Source: Stenotrophomonas maltophilia (GTDB lineage Bacteria; Pseudomonadota; Gammaproteobacteria; Xanthomonadales; Xanthomonadaceae). From it: a stretch of DNA of 64,000 bases. The stretch spans positions 96,077 to 160,076 of the forward strand of contig NZ_QFHO01000007.1 of the NCBI RefSeq assembly GCF_004920835.1, given 5' to 3'. Within the stretch, counting starts at the first letter, position 1, and every line of letters starts with the position of its first letter. Positions 53,858 to 63,340 of the stretch are shown here, piece by piece. The position numbers and the translations under genes were made by a program. The notes beneath the pieces are model-generated. The model saw nothing but the letters and a program-made list of their open reading frames with translations, ran no database searches and had not been told where the DNA came from.

Positions 53858-54460
53858 ATGGACTTCTCTCCGCTGACGCTTGCACCGGCGCAGTGGCAGG
53901 CGCTGCAGGACAGCTATGCAACGCCGCCACGGACCTACCACCACTTCGGCCATGTGCGCGCGGTGCTGCAGCACTGCCAGGAGGTGGCCGAGGGCCCGGG
54001 CTGGCAGCAACCGGCCGAGGTCTATCTGGGCGTGCTCTACCACGATGCGGTCTACCAGGCCGGGCGCAAGGACAACGAGGCGCGTTCGGCGCAGCTGGCG
54101 GTGCAGGCCATCGCGCAGGCGCCAGAACTGGCCGGCGTCGATGTGGCCCGGGTGGAGCAGCTGATCCTGCTGACCGCACGCCATGGCGCGCTGGGGCCGG
54201 ACGATGTCGACGCCGAAGCGGCCTTGTTCCTGGACTGCGACATGGCGATCCTGGCCGCGCCGGAACCGGTGTTCACGGCCTACGACCGCGGTGTGGCCGA
54301 GGAGTACAAGGGCGTGGTGCCAGGCTTCCTGTATCGTGCCGGCCGGCGTCGATTCCTGCAGGGCCTGCTGCGCGCGCCGCGCATCTTCCTCAGCGAATTC
54401 TTCCACCAGCGCCTGGACGCAGCGGCCCGTGAAAACCTGCGCCGCCAGTTGGGCGCCTGA
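53858..54460 (+). CDS. HD-domain phosphohydrolase-like protein
   Basis: A 200-residue protein with the HD pattern His32 (YHHFGHVRAVL), His62-Asp63 (GVLYHDAVYQ) and a downstream Asp (LDCDMAILAAP). This belongs to the predicted metal-dependent HD superfamily related to YfdR/5'-nucleotidase-like proteins. Substrate unknown. It is divergent from the TPR gene; the 229-base gap holds no evident repeat or gene. The next gene begins 49 bases after its stop. Confidence 0.85.
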   Translation: MDFSPLTLAPAQWQALQDSYATPPRTYHHFGHVRAVLQHCQEVAEGPGWQQPAEVYLGVLYHDAVYQAGRKDNEARSAQLAVQAIAQAPELAGVDVARVEQLILLTARHGALGPDDVDAEAALFLDCDMAILAAPEPVFTAYDRGVAEEYKGVVPGFLYRAGRRRFLQGLLRAPRIFLSEFFHQRLDAAARENLRRQLGA

Positions 54461-54509
54461 GCCCGCCCGTTACACTGGGGCCTGTTTCCACCGATTGCCG
54501 TTTGCCACC

Positions 54510-54683
54510 GTGTCCGTCACTGATCCCGATCCCCGCCCCGTGCCGCCGGAAGAACCCGGTCCCAACGAATGCTGTGGCAGTGGCTGCCCGCTGTGCGTAC
54601 TCGACCTGTATGCCGACGAGCTGCAGCGCTATCGCAAGGCGCTGGCCGAGTGGAAGGCGCGGCATCCGGAGGCGACGCCATGA
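54510..54683 (+). CDS. Oxidoreductase-like domain small protein
   Basis: A 57-residue protein with a GTG start (VSVTDPDPRPVPPEEPG). The core NECCGSGCPLCVLDLYADEL matches the short oxidoreductase-like (N-terminal) domain family found alone in many proteobacteria, with a four-Cys cluster that may bind metal. Its stop overlaps the following gene by four bases (ATGA). It is too short to be an enzyme alone. Confidence 0.75.
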   Translation: MSVTDPDPRPVPPEEPGPNECCGSGCPLCVLDLYADELQRYRKALAEWKARHPEATP

Positions 54684-55297
54684 GCCGCATGCGGCCTGCG
54701 GCGCTGCTGGCGATGGCGGCATTGCTGCTGTTCGTGGCCACAGCGTTGTGGACCCAGTTCGCACGCACCGACCTGGACTGGGTGCGGGCAACGCTCAGCC
54801 TCTACCTGCACGGACCGTGGGGGCTGCTGCTGCGAAGTGCGTACTGCCTGCTCGCGCTGGCGATCGCCGTGCTGGGCATCGCGTTGTATCGCGGCAGCAT
54901 CGGCCCACGGCGCAGTTCGGCGGCGCCGTTGTTGTTCACGGTGTCCGCGCTGGGCCTGGCCACGGTCGCCATCGGTGACAGCTGGTTGCCCGAGGCAACA
55001 CCGCTGCTGGCCCCTTTCATCCATGGGCTGGCGGCCAATACCGCGTTCCTGTGCGCCAGCGTCGGCATGCTGCTGCAGGCCTGGTACCTGCGCCGCGAAC
55101 CGGGCTGGAAGACCGCCGCCGGCCTGCTCTGGGGCTGGGCCTGGCTGGCCTTCGTGCTGCTGTGGCTGCATGTGTTGTGGCGCGCCGGGCCGCCGCGCGG
55201 GCTGGGGCAGAAGGTGGTGATCGCGGTGATCGTGGGCTGGCTGCTGTACTTGGCCCTGGCGCTGTACCGCCGCGGCCGTCAGGCCGCAGCCGACTGA
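54680..55297 (+). CDS. DUF998 family membrane protein
   Basis: A 205-residue protein with six predicted membrane segments (e.g. AALLAMAALLLFVATAL, SAYCLLALAIAVLGIAL, LLWGWAWLAFVLLWLHVLW). The start has CGGAGG upstream and overlaps the previous stop. DUF998 proteins have unknown function. The C-terminus is basic (YRRGRQAAAD). It is followed 78 bases later by the AcvB gene on the same strand. Confidence 0.8.
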   Translation: MSRMRPAALLAMAALLLFVATALWTQFARTDLDWVRATLSLYLHGPWGLLLRSAYCLLALAIAVLGIALYRGSIGPRRSSAAPLLFTVSALGLATVAIGDSWLPEATPLLAPFIHGLAANTAFLCASVGMLLQAWYLRREPGWKTAAGLLWGWAWLAFVLLWLHVLWRAGPPRGLGQKVVIAVIVGWLLYLALALYRRGRQAAAD

Positions 55298-55375
55298 ATC
55301 CCCAACGGACTGCGCCGGTACATGCCGTGCACGCGGCAGCGGCGTATCGTGTGCGCATTCCACCGGGGTTGCGAC

Positions 55376-56722
55376 ATGAAGCATGCAGGGCTGGGCAGGG
55401 CAATGGGAGTGGTACTGGCGCTGGCTGCACTGCCGGCGACAGCGGCGGTCACCGCACAGCAGTTCAGTCATGGGCGCTTCGAGCAGATCCCGGTGCACAT
55501 GCCGGCCGGCACGCCGCAGCGTGTGGTGATCTGGTTCCATGAGCCCGCCGCCGGTGGCGACACCAGCCGCCTGCCGATCGAGGCCCTGCGTGCAGACGGC
55601 GCGCTGGTTGCGGCGGTGGACATCGCGCACCTGCGCGGGGTGCTCAAGCGCGAAGGTGATCCGACCTGTTCGTTCGGCTCCGGCGATGTGGAGAATTTCT
55701 CGCGCTGGCTGCAGGCTTCCCTGCATCTGCCCGGCTACCACCTGCCGCTGGTCGGCGGCGATGGCGAAGGTGCCGAGATGGCCTACACGCTGGCGGCGCA
55801 GGCCGACACCCAGGTGTTCGCCGGCCTGCTGACCACTGGCTTCTGCCCGGACCACAACCATCAGCGCATGGTCTGCGGCGATGGGGTCAAGCACAACGCG
55901 CTGCAACCGGCCGAACTGAATTTCCCGTGGTTGAGCGCCGCTGGCGACCGCGGCTGCAAGGTTGGCCAGGCCAGCGCGTTCGTGCAGCAGGTCGCGATGG
56001 CGCGCGAGTTCAAGCGCACCACACGTGGTGATGCATCACCGGGCCTGGTGGCTGCGGCGCGGGTGATTGGCGCACAGGCGGGCATCAGCCTGGCCCCGCC
56101 ACCAGCTGTGCTGAAGGGGTTGCCAGTAGTGGAAGTGCCGGCCTCCGGCAACGGTGACACGCTGGCGGTGTTCGTCTCCGGTGACGGCGGCTGGGCCGGC
56201 CTGGACAAGGACGTTGCGTCTGCGCTCAACGAGCAGGGCGTGGCAGTAGTCGGCATCGATTCGCTGCGCTACTTCTGGAGCGAGCGGACGCCGAAGGGCT
56301 TTGCCGGTGACCTGCAGAAGATCATCGACCACTACCGCACCCAGTGGCATCGCGACAAGGTGATGTTGATCGGCTTCTCGCAGGGCGCCGACGTACTGCC
56401 GGCCACCATCAACCAGCTCGATGCCAGTACGCGCGACTCGCTGGATCGTATCGTGCTGCTGTCGGTCGGGAAGAAGGCCGACTTCGAGTTCCACGTCAGC
56501 AACTGGCTGGGCGGTGGTGGCGACGGCCTGCCGATCGCACCGGAAGTGGCCAGGTTGCCGGCAGCCAAGACCGTGTGCGTGTATGGCGACAAGGACGAAG
56601 ACGCACTGTGCCCGGATCTGCCGGCCAATGATGGTGTGAAGAAGGTAAAGCTGCCCGGCGATCACCATTTCGGTGGCGATTATGACCGCCTCGCCGAAGT
56701 GATCCTGAAGGGCGGTATGTAG
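55376..56722 (+). CDS. acvB: AcvB/VirJ family protein (probable lysyl-phosphatidylglycerol hydrolase)
   Basis: A 448-residue exported protein (signal to about residue 24). Two alpha/beta-hydrolase-like halves are visible: the first has VGGDGEGAEMA without a Ser nucleophile, the second (about 250-448) has the VirJ block VSGDGGWAGLDKDV and nucleophile Ser335 in GFSQG, ending with the GDHHFGGDY region. This is the two-domain AcvB type. In Agrobacterium and Rhizobium, AcvB removes the lysyl group from lysyl-phosphatidylglycerol made by MprF/LpiA. Here mprF is convergent just downstream, in agreement. Confidence 0.88.
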   Translation: MKHAGLGRAMGVVLALAALPATAAVTAQQFSHGRFEQIPVHMPAGTPQRVVIWFHEPAAGGDTSRLPIEALRADGALVAAVDIAHLRGVLKREGDPTCSFGSGDVENFSRWLQASLHLPGYHLPLVGGDGEGAEMAYTLAAQADTQVFAGLLTTGFCPDHNHQRMVCGDGVKHNALQPAELNFPWLSAAGDRGCKVGQASAFVQQVAMAREFKRTTRGDASPGLVAAARVIGAQAGISLAPPPAVLKGLPVVEVPASGNGDTLAVFVSGDGGWAGLDKDVASALNEQGVAVVGIDSLRYFWSERTPKGFAGDLQKIIDHYRTQWHRDKVMLIGFSQGADVLPATINQLDASTRDSLDRIVLLSVGKKADFEFHVSNWLGGGGDGLPIAPEVARLPAAKTVCVYGDKDEDALCPDLPANDGVKKVKLPGDHHFGGDYDRLAEVILKGGM

Positions 56723-56728
56723 CGCTTG

Positions 56729-56884
56729 GTAGATGCTGACCTTGGTCGGCGCTGGGGCTGAGGGCGCCTCGGGGATGAGCGTGTCGACCAAGGTCGACAC
56801 CTACCGGGCGCATGTAGCGTCGAGCGTGTCGACCAAGGTCGACACCTACCGGGTGGCAAGTAGCGCCGGGCCATGCCCGGCGGA
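56729..56884. repeat. Cluster of four SMAG (REP) elements between convergent acvB and mprF
   Basis: Units at about 56729-56752 (+), 56780-56804 (-), 56826-56850 (-) and 56860-56884 (+). The two inner units are identical (GTGTCGACCAAGGTCGACAC plus CTACC). The gap 56723-56892 contains only these repeats. Confidence 0.72.
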
Positions 56885-56892
56885 TAGCGGCC

Positions 56893-59457
56893 TCAATTCC
56901 GCCGTGGGTCCAGCGAGATCAGCCGCGTGGCATCGAGCAGCGCGGCGGGCAGGTGCATGCCACCGGGTGCGGCCAGATAACGCGGCCGCCATTGCGGGTC
57001 GAACTTGGACTTGAATCGGCGCAGGCCACTGAACCCGTAGAAGCGCTCGCCGTGCCGCGCCAGCAGACCGGCCAGCCGGTTCCAGCGCCCGGCCAGTCGA
57101 TGCTGGGCCAGCCCGGACAACGGCGCCATGCCCAGCGAGAAACGCGCATAACCTTGTGCGCGGCCCCACAGGAACAGCTCGATGAAGAGGAAGTCCATCG
57201 TGCCCTTCGGAGCTTCGTTGACGTGGCGCATCAGGTCCACCGACAGCTCGGCACCGGCCGGTGCCTGCCACAGGTTGGCGAAGGCCACGATCTGGCCCTC
57301 GGCTTCGACCAGTGCCACCGGGAAGCGGACCAGGTAATCCGGGTCGTAACTACCGAGCGAGAAGCCCTTCTCATCGCCGGCCTTGTCTTCCAACCATGCG
57401 TTGGAGATCGCGTGCAGGCGCGGCAGCAGGCTTGGGATCTCTTCCACCGATGCCACGCGGAAGGACAGGCCGCTGCGCTTGCCGCGGTTCCAGGCCTGGC
57501 GCAGGTCGGCACGCTCGCGTCCCTCCAGCCCGAAATCATGCAGCGGCACCATCGCTTCTTCGCCCAGCTTGACCAGTCCCAGGCCGAGGTCGAGATAGGT
57601 CTGCCAATAGGTTTCACCGACCTGGTAGAACACCGGCCGCAGCCCGAGCCGGTCGGCTTCCTCGCGGAAGCGCCAGATCAAGGCGCGCGCCACGTCCGGC
57701 GGACCGACCGGATCGCCCATCGCGATCAGCGAACCGCCATAGCGCTGCATCATCACGAAGCCCTGCTTGGCCTCATCACGCAGAACCGCCTTGTCGGCAG
57801 TCAGGACCAGGCAGGCCTGGGTATCAGTGGCGCCAGCCAGCACGGGTGCCAGTGACTGCAACGTAGCCTCGTCGGCGGGTTGCAGTGGGCTGCGCGTGCT
57901 GTGCAGCAATCGCGCCAGGCCGAACATCACCAGCGCGATCGCGACCACCAGCAACGCACGCAGTGCGCGCGGTGCATTGCCCGACACTGCGAACTGCCAC
58001 CACAGCTCGTTCTGGTACTCGACGTGGCTGTAGGTGAAGAACAGCAGCCAGGTGACCGCCACCAGCACCAGGCCGAGGTTGCGCAGCCATGGCCATGACC
58101 AGGCTTCATCGAGCAGTGCGCCCTGGCGGTAGAACTCGCGGCGTGCGGCCCACAGCGCCATCGCCACCAGCAGCGCAGAAACCGCGATCAGCAGCTGGCC
58201 ACCGCGCAGCCACAACGGCAACGGGGTGATCACGCACACCGCCATCGCCAGCATCCACGCGGCGTGGCTGCGCCTGGCCAGGCCTTGTCCGATCAGCAGC
58301 AGGGCGACACCGCTGAGACTGCCGATCAGGTGCGAGGTTTCCAGGATCGGCAGCGAGGCGCCGACCAGATGACGACGTGGTGTTGGCAGCGTGCCGTCAA
58401 TGACCAGCGCGGCACCGATGCTGAACACCGCCAGCGCGATGATCTGCGGCAGCCATGGGCGCAGCGCGTTCCAGCCGGCACGGGTTGCCCCAGCACTGGC
58501 CTGCAGCGGTTGCCGCAGCGCGGGCGCGAGGGCAAGCAGGGTGGCCAGCAGTAGTGGCAGCACGTAGTAGGTGACGCGGTAGATCAGCGCTGCGGCCAGC
58601 ACCGCTGCCGGGGCTACCTGTGGCAGCAGCTTCAGCAGGCTCCACTCGAACACGCCCAGGCCCGCCGGCACGGTCGAGACCAGGCCGGCCAGCACCGCCA
58701 CCAGGTACAGGCCGACGAAGCCGGGCAGGCCGGTGGGCGTGGAGTCGGGCAGCAGCACATAGAACGCAGCACTGGCCAGCACCAGCTCGATGACGCTGAG
58801 TACGGTGACACCCAGCATGGTGCGGCGGTCGGGCAACCAGAGTGCATGGCCGAACACGCTGAACTGCCGTCCCTCGCGGCCGACCAGCAACACGGTTCCC
58901 ACAAATGCGAGCAGGGCGGCCACGCCGACCACGCGCACCGCGTCTGGATTCAACGGCAACGCCAATGCCGCCGCTGCAGGCTCCATGCACAACGCCACGC
59001 TGATCAACAGCCACGCACCGAACACGAAACCGAGCGTACTCATCAGCACCACCTGGCCGATCTGCGCCAGGTCCAGGCCGGCGCTGCGGTAGCCGCGCAG
59101 GCGCACGGCGCCGCCGGTCAGTGCGGCAAAGCCCACGGTCTGGCCGAGGGTGTGCGCGAGGAAAGCCGTGATGCCGATGCGCGCCGGATGCACGCGGATG
59201 CCGCTGCGGCGCAGGCCGATGGCGTCGAAGCCGATCAGGCAGGCATAGCTGGCCAGGCCGAGTACCACGGTAAGCGCGATCTGGGTACCGCTGAGCTGGC
59301 GGAAGGCCTGGCGGATGGCACGGTAGCCATGCTCGTCGAACTCACCGGCCAGGCCATGCAGGGCCAGTGCCAGGATCAGCAGCGGGATGACGATGGTGGC
59401 CACCCGCTTCCAGGTGGGCGTGGAAGGGGGAGCGATGGAATCGGAGGGGGCGGTCAT
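56893..59457 (-). CDS. mprF: Bifunctional lysyl-phosphatidylglycerol flippase/synthetase MprF
   Basis: An 854-residue membrane protein. About the first 540 residues form a flippase with more than ten membrane segments (GLPGFVGLYLVAVLAGLVST and others); the C-terminal cytosolic domain (about 560-854) is the GNAT-like synthetase (FYQVGETYWQTYLDLGLG, FLFIELFLWGRAQGYARF). It transfers lysine from Lys-tRNA to phosphatidylglycerol and moves the product to the outer leaflet, reducing sensitivity to cationic peptides. Convergent with acvB, whose product would reverse it. Confidence 0.94.
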   Translation of the reverse strand: MTAPSDSIAPPSTPTWKRVATIVIPLLILALALHGLAGEFDEHGYRAIRQAFRQLSGTQIALTVVLGLASYACLIGFDAIGLRRSGIRVHPARIGITAFLAHTLGQTVGFAALTGGAVRLRGYRSAGLDLAQIGQVVLMSTLGFVFGAWLLISVALCMEPAAAALALPLNPDAVRVVGVAALLAFVGTVLLVGREGRQFSVFGHALWLPDRRTMLGVTVLSVIELVLASAAFYVLLPDSTPTGLPGFVGLYLVAVLAGLVSTVPAGLGVFEWSLLKLLPQVAPAAVLAAALIYRVTYYVLPLLLATLLALAPALRQPLQASAGATRAGWNALRPWLPQIIALAVFSIGAALVIDGTLPTPRRHLVGASLPILETSHLIGSLSGVALLLIGQGLARRSHAAWMLAMAVCVITPLPLWLRGGQLLIAVSALLVAMALWAARREFYRQGALLDEAWSWPWLRNLGLVLVAVTWLLFFTYSHVEYQNELWWQFAVSGNAPRALRALLVVAIALVMFGLARLLHSTRSPLQPADEATLQSLAPVLAGATDTQACLVLTADKAVLRDEAKQGFVMMQRYGGSLIAMGDPVGPPDVARALIWRFREEADRLGLRPVFYQVGETYWQTYLDLGLGLVKLGEEAMVPLHDFGLEGRERADLRQAWNRGKRSGLSFRVASVEEIPSLLPRLHAISNAWLEDKAGDEKGFSLGSYDPDYLVRFPVALVEAEGQIVAFANLWQAPAGAELSVDLMRHVNEAPKGTMDFLFIELFLWGRAQGYARFSLGMAPLSGLAQHRLAGRWNRLAGLLARHGERFYGFSGLRRFKSKFDPQWRPRYLAAPGGMHLPAALLDATRLISLDPRRN

Positions 59458-59649
59458 CGGCGCAAGGGTGCGGCAGCAGGGGCGAGGGCGGTGTCAACGC
59501 GGGCGTGGCGCATCGTGCGCCTGTCGCTGGCATTTGACCAGCAGAACTGTCATGGGCCGGTAGTGGCATTGCGTGGAAAGCGTCCATGCACCCACCGTTG
59601 GCTGGTTTGGAGGACAATGCAGGCCTGATCACCCGCAGGAGCCACGCCC

Positions 59650-59997
59650 ATGATGGAGCGTTACGACGTCGGACCGCGCATGTCCGAAATGACCGTGTAC
59701 AACAAGGTCGCCTATCTCTCCGGCCAGATTCCGGAAGACACCAGCCAGGACATCACCGGGCAGACCCGGCAGGTGCTGGCCGAGATCGACAAGCTGCTGG
59801 CGCTGGTGGCCAGTGATCGCCAGCACGTGCTGCGTGCGGAAGTCTTCCTCGCCGACATCGCCGATTTCGATGGCATGAACAAGGCGTGGGACGAGTGGGT
59901 GGTCGAGGGTGCAACGCCGGCCCGCGCAACGTTCGAAGCCAAGCTGGCCCACGCCGAGTGGAAGGTCGAGATCGTGGTGACGGCGGCCGTACCGTAA
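59650..59997 (+). CDS. RidA family protein
   Basis: A 115-residue trimeric-fold protein of the YjgF/YER057c family. The substrate-carboxylate Arg92 is in TPARATFEA and the conserved acidic residue is Glu107 (WKVEIVVTAAV). Both support imine/enamine deaminase activity, as in RidA, or a RutC-like role. The ATG pair at 59650/59653 has AGGAG nine bases upstream. A GACAAT hexamer lies 32 bases before the start. No threonine or pyrimidine genes are adjacent. Confidence 0.9.
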   Translation: MMERYDVGPRMSEMTVYNKVAYLSGQIPEDTSQDITGQTRQVLAEIDKLLALVASDRQHVLRAEVFLADIADFDGMNKAWDEWVVEGATPARATFEAKLAHAEWKVEIVVTAAVP

Positions 59998-60006
59998 TCA
60001 TTGAAC

Positions 60007-60047
60007 GGGGTCAGATCCCTTTTCCGAAGGAAAAGGGATCTGACCCC
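60007..60047. repeat. GGGGTC-type palindrome between convergent ridA and rnfB-like genes
   Basis: Perfect 19-bp inverted repeat with loop GAA: GGGGTCAGATCCC outside and TTTTCC/GGAAAA inside. It fills the 53-base gap between two convergent stops and may end both transcripts. Confidence 0.85.
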
Positions 60048-60050
60048 CTG

Positions 60051-60464
60051 TTACAGGCGCACCAGCTCGATGCAGTCCACCGGACACGGCGGGATGCAGA
60101 GCTCGCAGCCGGTGCACAGATCGGCGATCACCGTGTGCATGTACTTGGCACCGCCGACAATGGCATCCACCGGGCAGGCCTGGATGCACTTGGTGCAGCC
60201 GATGCAGTCGGCTTCCACGATCAATGCCACCTGCGGCGCCTTGTGTTCGCCGCGCGTGCGGTCGAACGCAGCCGCAGGCACACCCAGCACCTGCGCCAAC
60301 GCGCGCGCGCCTGCGTCGCCTCCGGGGGGGCAGCGGTCCACGCCGGCTTCGCCACGTGCCATCGCCTGCGCATACGGGCGGCAGCCGTCGTAGCCGCATT
60401 GCCCGCATTGGGTCTGCGGCAGCAGGCGGTCGAGGCGTTCGGTCAAGGGCGGGGTCAGGCTCAT
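60051..60464 (-). CDS. RnfB-like ferredoxin
   Basis: A 137-residue iron-sulfur protein. An N-terminal cluster domain ([18 protein letters not shown] with a later Cys in DRCPPGG) is followed by two 4Fe-4S ferredoxin motifs: [12 protein letters not shown] and [12 protein letters not shown]. It lacks the N-terminal membrane anchor of RnfB, so it is a soluble RnfB-like electron carrier, as found alone beside metG in xanthomonads. The rest of an Rnf complex is not encoded here. Confidence 0.88.
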   Translation of the reverse strand: MSLTPPLTERLDRLLPQTQCGQCGYDGCRPYAQAMARGEAGVDRCPPGGDAGARALAQVLGVPAAAFDRTRGEHKAPQVALIVEADCIGCTKCIQACPVDAIVGGAKYMHTVIADLCTGCELCIPPCPVDCIELVRL

Positions 60465-60489
60465 GCGTGGCGAAGGCTGCGCGTTGGGG

Positions 60490-61080
60490 TTACTTCAGGG
60501 GTTTGCCACGGAACCAGCGCTCGTGCGCCAGCGCCAGCATCGGTTTGTCTTCGGAACTGTCACCGTAGGCATGGATGCGTACGTAGCGCGACAGATCGAA
60601 CTGGCGGCGGATGTGCTCGACCTTGCGCGGGCCGCAGTCGCCGCCCGCATAACGGCCGGTCAGGCGGCCGTCCTGGCTTTCCAGCCGGTTGCAGATCAAC
60701 TGCAGGCCCAGCTGTTCGCACCACGGCTTCAGGTACAGGTCCAGCGAACCGGACACGATCACCACGGTGTGCTGCTGTTCCTTGTGCCAGCGGATCTGCT
60801 CCAGCATCTCCGGCCGCACCACTTCGGGCAGCACATCACGCGAGAAACCGGCTGCCAGCGTGGTGATGTCATCGCTATGACGGTCGCTGAAGGCCAGGCG
60901 GGTGACGCGTGCGCGGATACGTTCTGCCGAGATCAGCTTCAGCTTGTACGCAGCCAGCCACGGGCCGATCTTCCACCATGCCTGTGCCAGCTGTTCGGCC
61001 GTGGCGACGCGGCGCAGGAAGCGGCCATAGGTATCGCAGGTGGTCACGGTGTGGTCGAAGTCGAACAGCGCCAGTTCCAT
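60490..61080 (-). CDS. HAD family phosphatase (HAD-IB)
   Basis: A 196-residue phosphatase. The nucleophile pair is Asp7 and Asp9 in [15 protein letters not shown]; motif II is VIVSGSLD; motif III-IV reads [11 protein letters not shown]. This places it with SerB/CicA-like HAD-IB enzymes acting on small phosphate esters. The start is at 61080 ([11 protein letters not shown]); the five-residue upstream extension is not conserved-looking. The gene lies between the ferredoxin and metG, on the same strand. Confidence 0.86.
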   Translation of the reverse strand: MELALFDFDHTVTTCDTYGRFLRRVATAEQLAQAWWKIGPWLAAYKLKLISAERIRARVTRLAFSDRHSDDITTLAAGFSRDVLPEVVRPEMLEQIRWHKEQQHTVVIVSGSLDLYLKPWCEQLGLQLICNRLESQDGRLTGRYAGGDCGPRKVEHIRRQFDLSRYVRIHAYGDSSEDKPMLALAHERWFRGKPLK

Positions 61081-61156
61081 TGCGTTGCCTCCCATCGCGT
61101 TGCTTCCCCGGGCCGGTGCCGGCGGGCGCGGCCATAGGCCACGCCCGCCGCGGGCA

Positions 61157-63238
61157 TCAGCGGACCGGCATGCCCGGCTGTGCGCCGCTGTCGGCGTCCA
61201 GCAGCGCCAGTGCGCCGCCGTCGAAACCGGCCGACAGGATCATGCCTTCGCTCAGGCCGAAGCGCATCTTGCGCGGGGCCAGATTGGCGATGAACACCAC
61301 GCTGCGGCCGACCAGCTTTTCCGGCTCGCCATAGCTGCCGCGGATGCCGGAGAAGATCTGGCGCTTGCCCAGTTCGCCGGCGTCCAGTTCGAAGCGCAGC
61401 AGCTTGTCCGAACCTTCCACGAACTCGCACGCCAGCACCTTGCCAATGCGCAGATCGAGCTTGGCGAAGTCGTCGATGCCGATCGTGGCCGGTGCATCGG
61501 CGTTGTTCGCTTCGGGTTTGGCGGCGACAGGCGCGGCGGGCTTGGCAGCTTCGCTCTTGGCGGTGGGGGCTGCAGCGGCGGTGGTCTGCAGGGTGTCCTT
61601 GGAGGCGTCGATCATGGCGTCAATCTTCTTCGGGTCGATACGGGTGAACAGCGGGGTGTAATCGGCGATGCGATGGCCCAGCAGCGGCTGCGCCAGTTCG
61701 GTCCAGTCGTTCACCTGTGCGGCCAGGAAGGTTTCGGCCTGTGCGGCGGTGGCCGGCAACACCGGCTTGAGTGCGGTGACCAGCACGCGGAACAGGTTCA
61801 GGCCCTGGCTGCACACGGCCTGCAGCTGCGCATCGGCGCCTTCCTGCTTGGCGATCACCCACGGCTTTACATCATCGATATAGCGGTTGGCTTCGTCGGC
61901 CAGCGTCATGGTCAGGCGGATGGCGGCGGCCGGGTCGTTGCGCTCGTACGCTTCTCGGATCGGTGCCAGGCCATCGACGAAGCGCTGGTACTGGGCCGCG
62001 TCGGGCAGCTGCGCAGCCAGCAGGCCGTCGAAACGCTTGCTGATGAAACCGGCACAGCGGCTGGCGAGGTTGACGAACTTGCCGACCAGGTCCGCATTGA
62101 CGCGCGCGATGAAGTCACCCAGGTTCAGGTCGAGGTCGTCGACGCCGCCACCGGACTTCGCCGCGAAGTAATAACGCAGCGCTTCCGGTTCCAGGCCGGC
62201 ATCGAGGAACGTACGCGCCATTACGAAGGTGCCGCGCGATTTGCTCATCTTGGCACCGTCCACGGTCAGGTAGCCGTTGACGTGCAGGCGGGTTGGCGCG
62301 CGGTGGCCGGTGCCATGCAGCACCGCCGGCCAGAACAGGCCGTGGAAGTTGACGATGTCCTTGCCGAGGAAGTGGTGCAGCTCGGTGCTGGTGTCGGCGC
62401 GCAGGTGCGCCTCGAAGTCTTCGCCGATCCTGCCGCACATGGTCTGGAAGCTGGACAGGTAGCCGATCGGTGCGTCCAGCCAGACGTAGAAGTACTTGCC
62501 CGGCTGGCCGGGAATCTCGAAGCCGAAATACGGCGCATCGCGCGAGATGTCCCACGCGCGCAGGCCACCTTCGGCATTGAGCCACTCACCCAGCTTGGCC
62601 TTCACGCCCGGCAGGGCGACATCGCCGGCCAGCCATTCGCGCAGGAACGCATCGAAGTGGCCGACCTCGAAGAAGAAATGCTCCGAATCGCGCATTTCCG
62701 GTGTGGCGCCAGAGATGACCGAGCGCGGCTCCTTCAGGTCGGTCGGCGCATAGGTGGCGCCGCAGACTTCGCAGTTGTCGCCGTACTGGTCGGCGCTGCC
62801 GCAATTCGGGCAGATGCCCTTCACGTAGCGGTCGGGCAGGAACATTCCCTTGGCCGGGTCGTAGAACTGCGCCACCGAGCGGCGACTGATGTGGCCGGCT
62901 GCTTCCAGCTTCAGGTAGAACTGCTCGGTCAGTGCCTTGTTGGCTGCCGAATTGGTCGAGTCGTAATGGTCGAAGGCCACGCCGAAGGCGGCGAAGTCAC
63001 GTTCGTGGCTGGCCTGGATGTTGGCGATGAAGGTTTCCGGGGTGACCCCGGCCTTTTCCGCGGCCAGCATGATCGGCGTGCCGTGGGTGTCGTCGGCGCA
63101 GACGAACCAGGCCTTGCCGCCGCTCATTCGCCGCGCGCGTACCCAGATATCGGCCTGGATGTAGCCGACCAGGTGGCCCAGGTGCAGCGGGCCGTTGGCG
63201 TAGGGCAGGGCGGTGGTGACGAGCGCGGTACGGGTCAT
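61157..63238 (-). CDS. metG: Methionyl-tRNA synthetase
   Basis: A 693-residue class I synthetase. The HIGH-equivalent is HLGH at residues 19-22 (YANGPLHLGH). The zinc knuckle is CPNCGSADQYGDNCEVCG (about 143-160), and KMSKS is at 330-334 (AKMSKSRG). After the anticodon domain an alanine/proline linker (about 550-585) leads to the C-terminal OB-fold tRNA-binding domain (LDLRIGKVLACEFVEGSDKL), as in E. coli MetG (677). It charges initiator and elongator tRNA-Met. Confidence 0.97.
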   Translation of the reverse strand: MTRTALVTTALPYANGPLHLGHLVGYIQADIWVRARRMSGGKAWFVCADDTHGTPIMLAAEKAGVTPETFIANIQASHERDFAAFGVAFDHYDSTNSAANKALTEQFYLKLEAAGHISRRSVAQFYDPAKGMFLPDRYVKGICPNCGSADQYGDNCEVCGATYAPTDLKEPRSVISGATPEMRDSEHFFFEVGHFDAFLREWLAGDVALPGVKAKLGEWLNAEGGLRAWDISRDAPYFGFEIPGQPGKYFYVWLDAPIGYLSSFQTMCGRIGEDFEAHLRADTSTELHHFLGKDIVNFHGLFWPAVLHGTGHRAPTRLHVNGYLTVDGAKMSKSRGTFVMARTFLDAGLEPEALRYYFAAKSGGGVDDLDLNLGDFIARVNADLVGKFVNLASRCAGFISKRFDGLLAAQLPDAAQYQRFVDGLAPIREAYERNDPAAAIRLTMTLADEANRYIDDVKPWVIAKQEGADAQLQAVCSQGLNLFRVLVTALKPVLPATAAQAETFLAAQVNDWTELAQPLLGHRIADYTPLFTRIDPKKIDAMIDASKDTLQTTAAAAPTAKSEAAKPAAPVAAKPEANNADAPATIGIDDFAKLDLRIGKVLACEFVEGSDKLLRFELDAGELGKRQIFSGIRGSYGEPEKLVGRSVVFIANLAPRKMRFGLSEGMILSAGFDGGALALLDADSGAQPGMPVR

Positions 63239-63340
63239 GGTCGCGGGGTGAAGCCGAGGGGAACCGCAGAGTATCGCATGCCCGCAACGAGGTGACCCGG
63301 CCGGGGCCGGGTCACGGGTGTGAAGCGGGGGACGTGGCGC

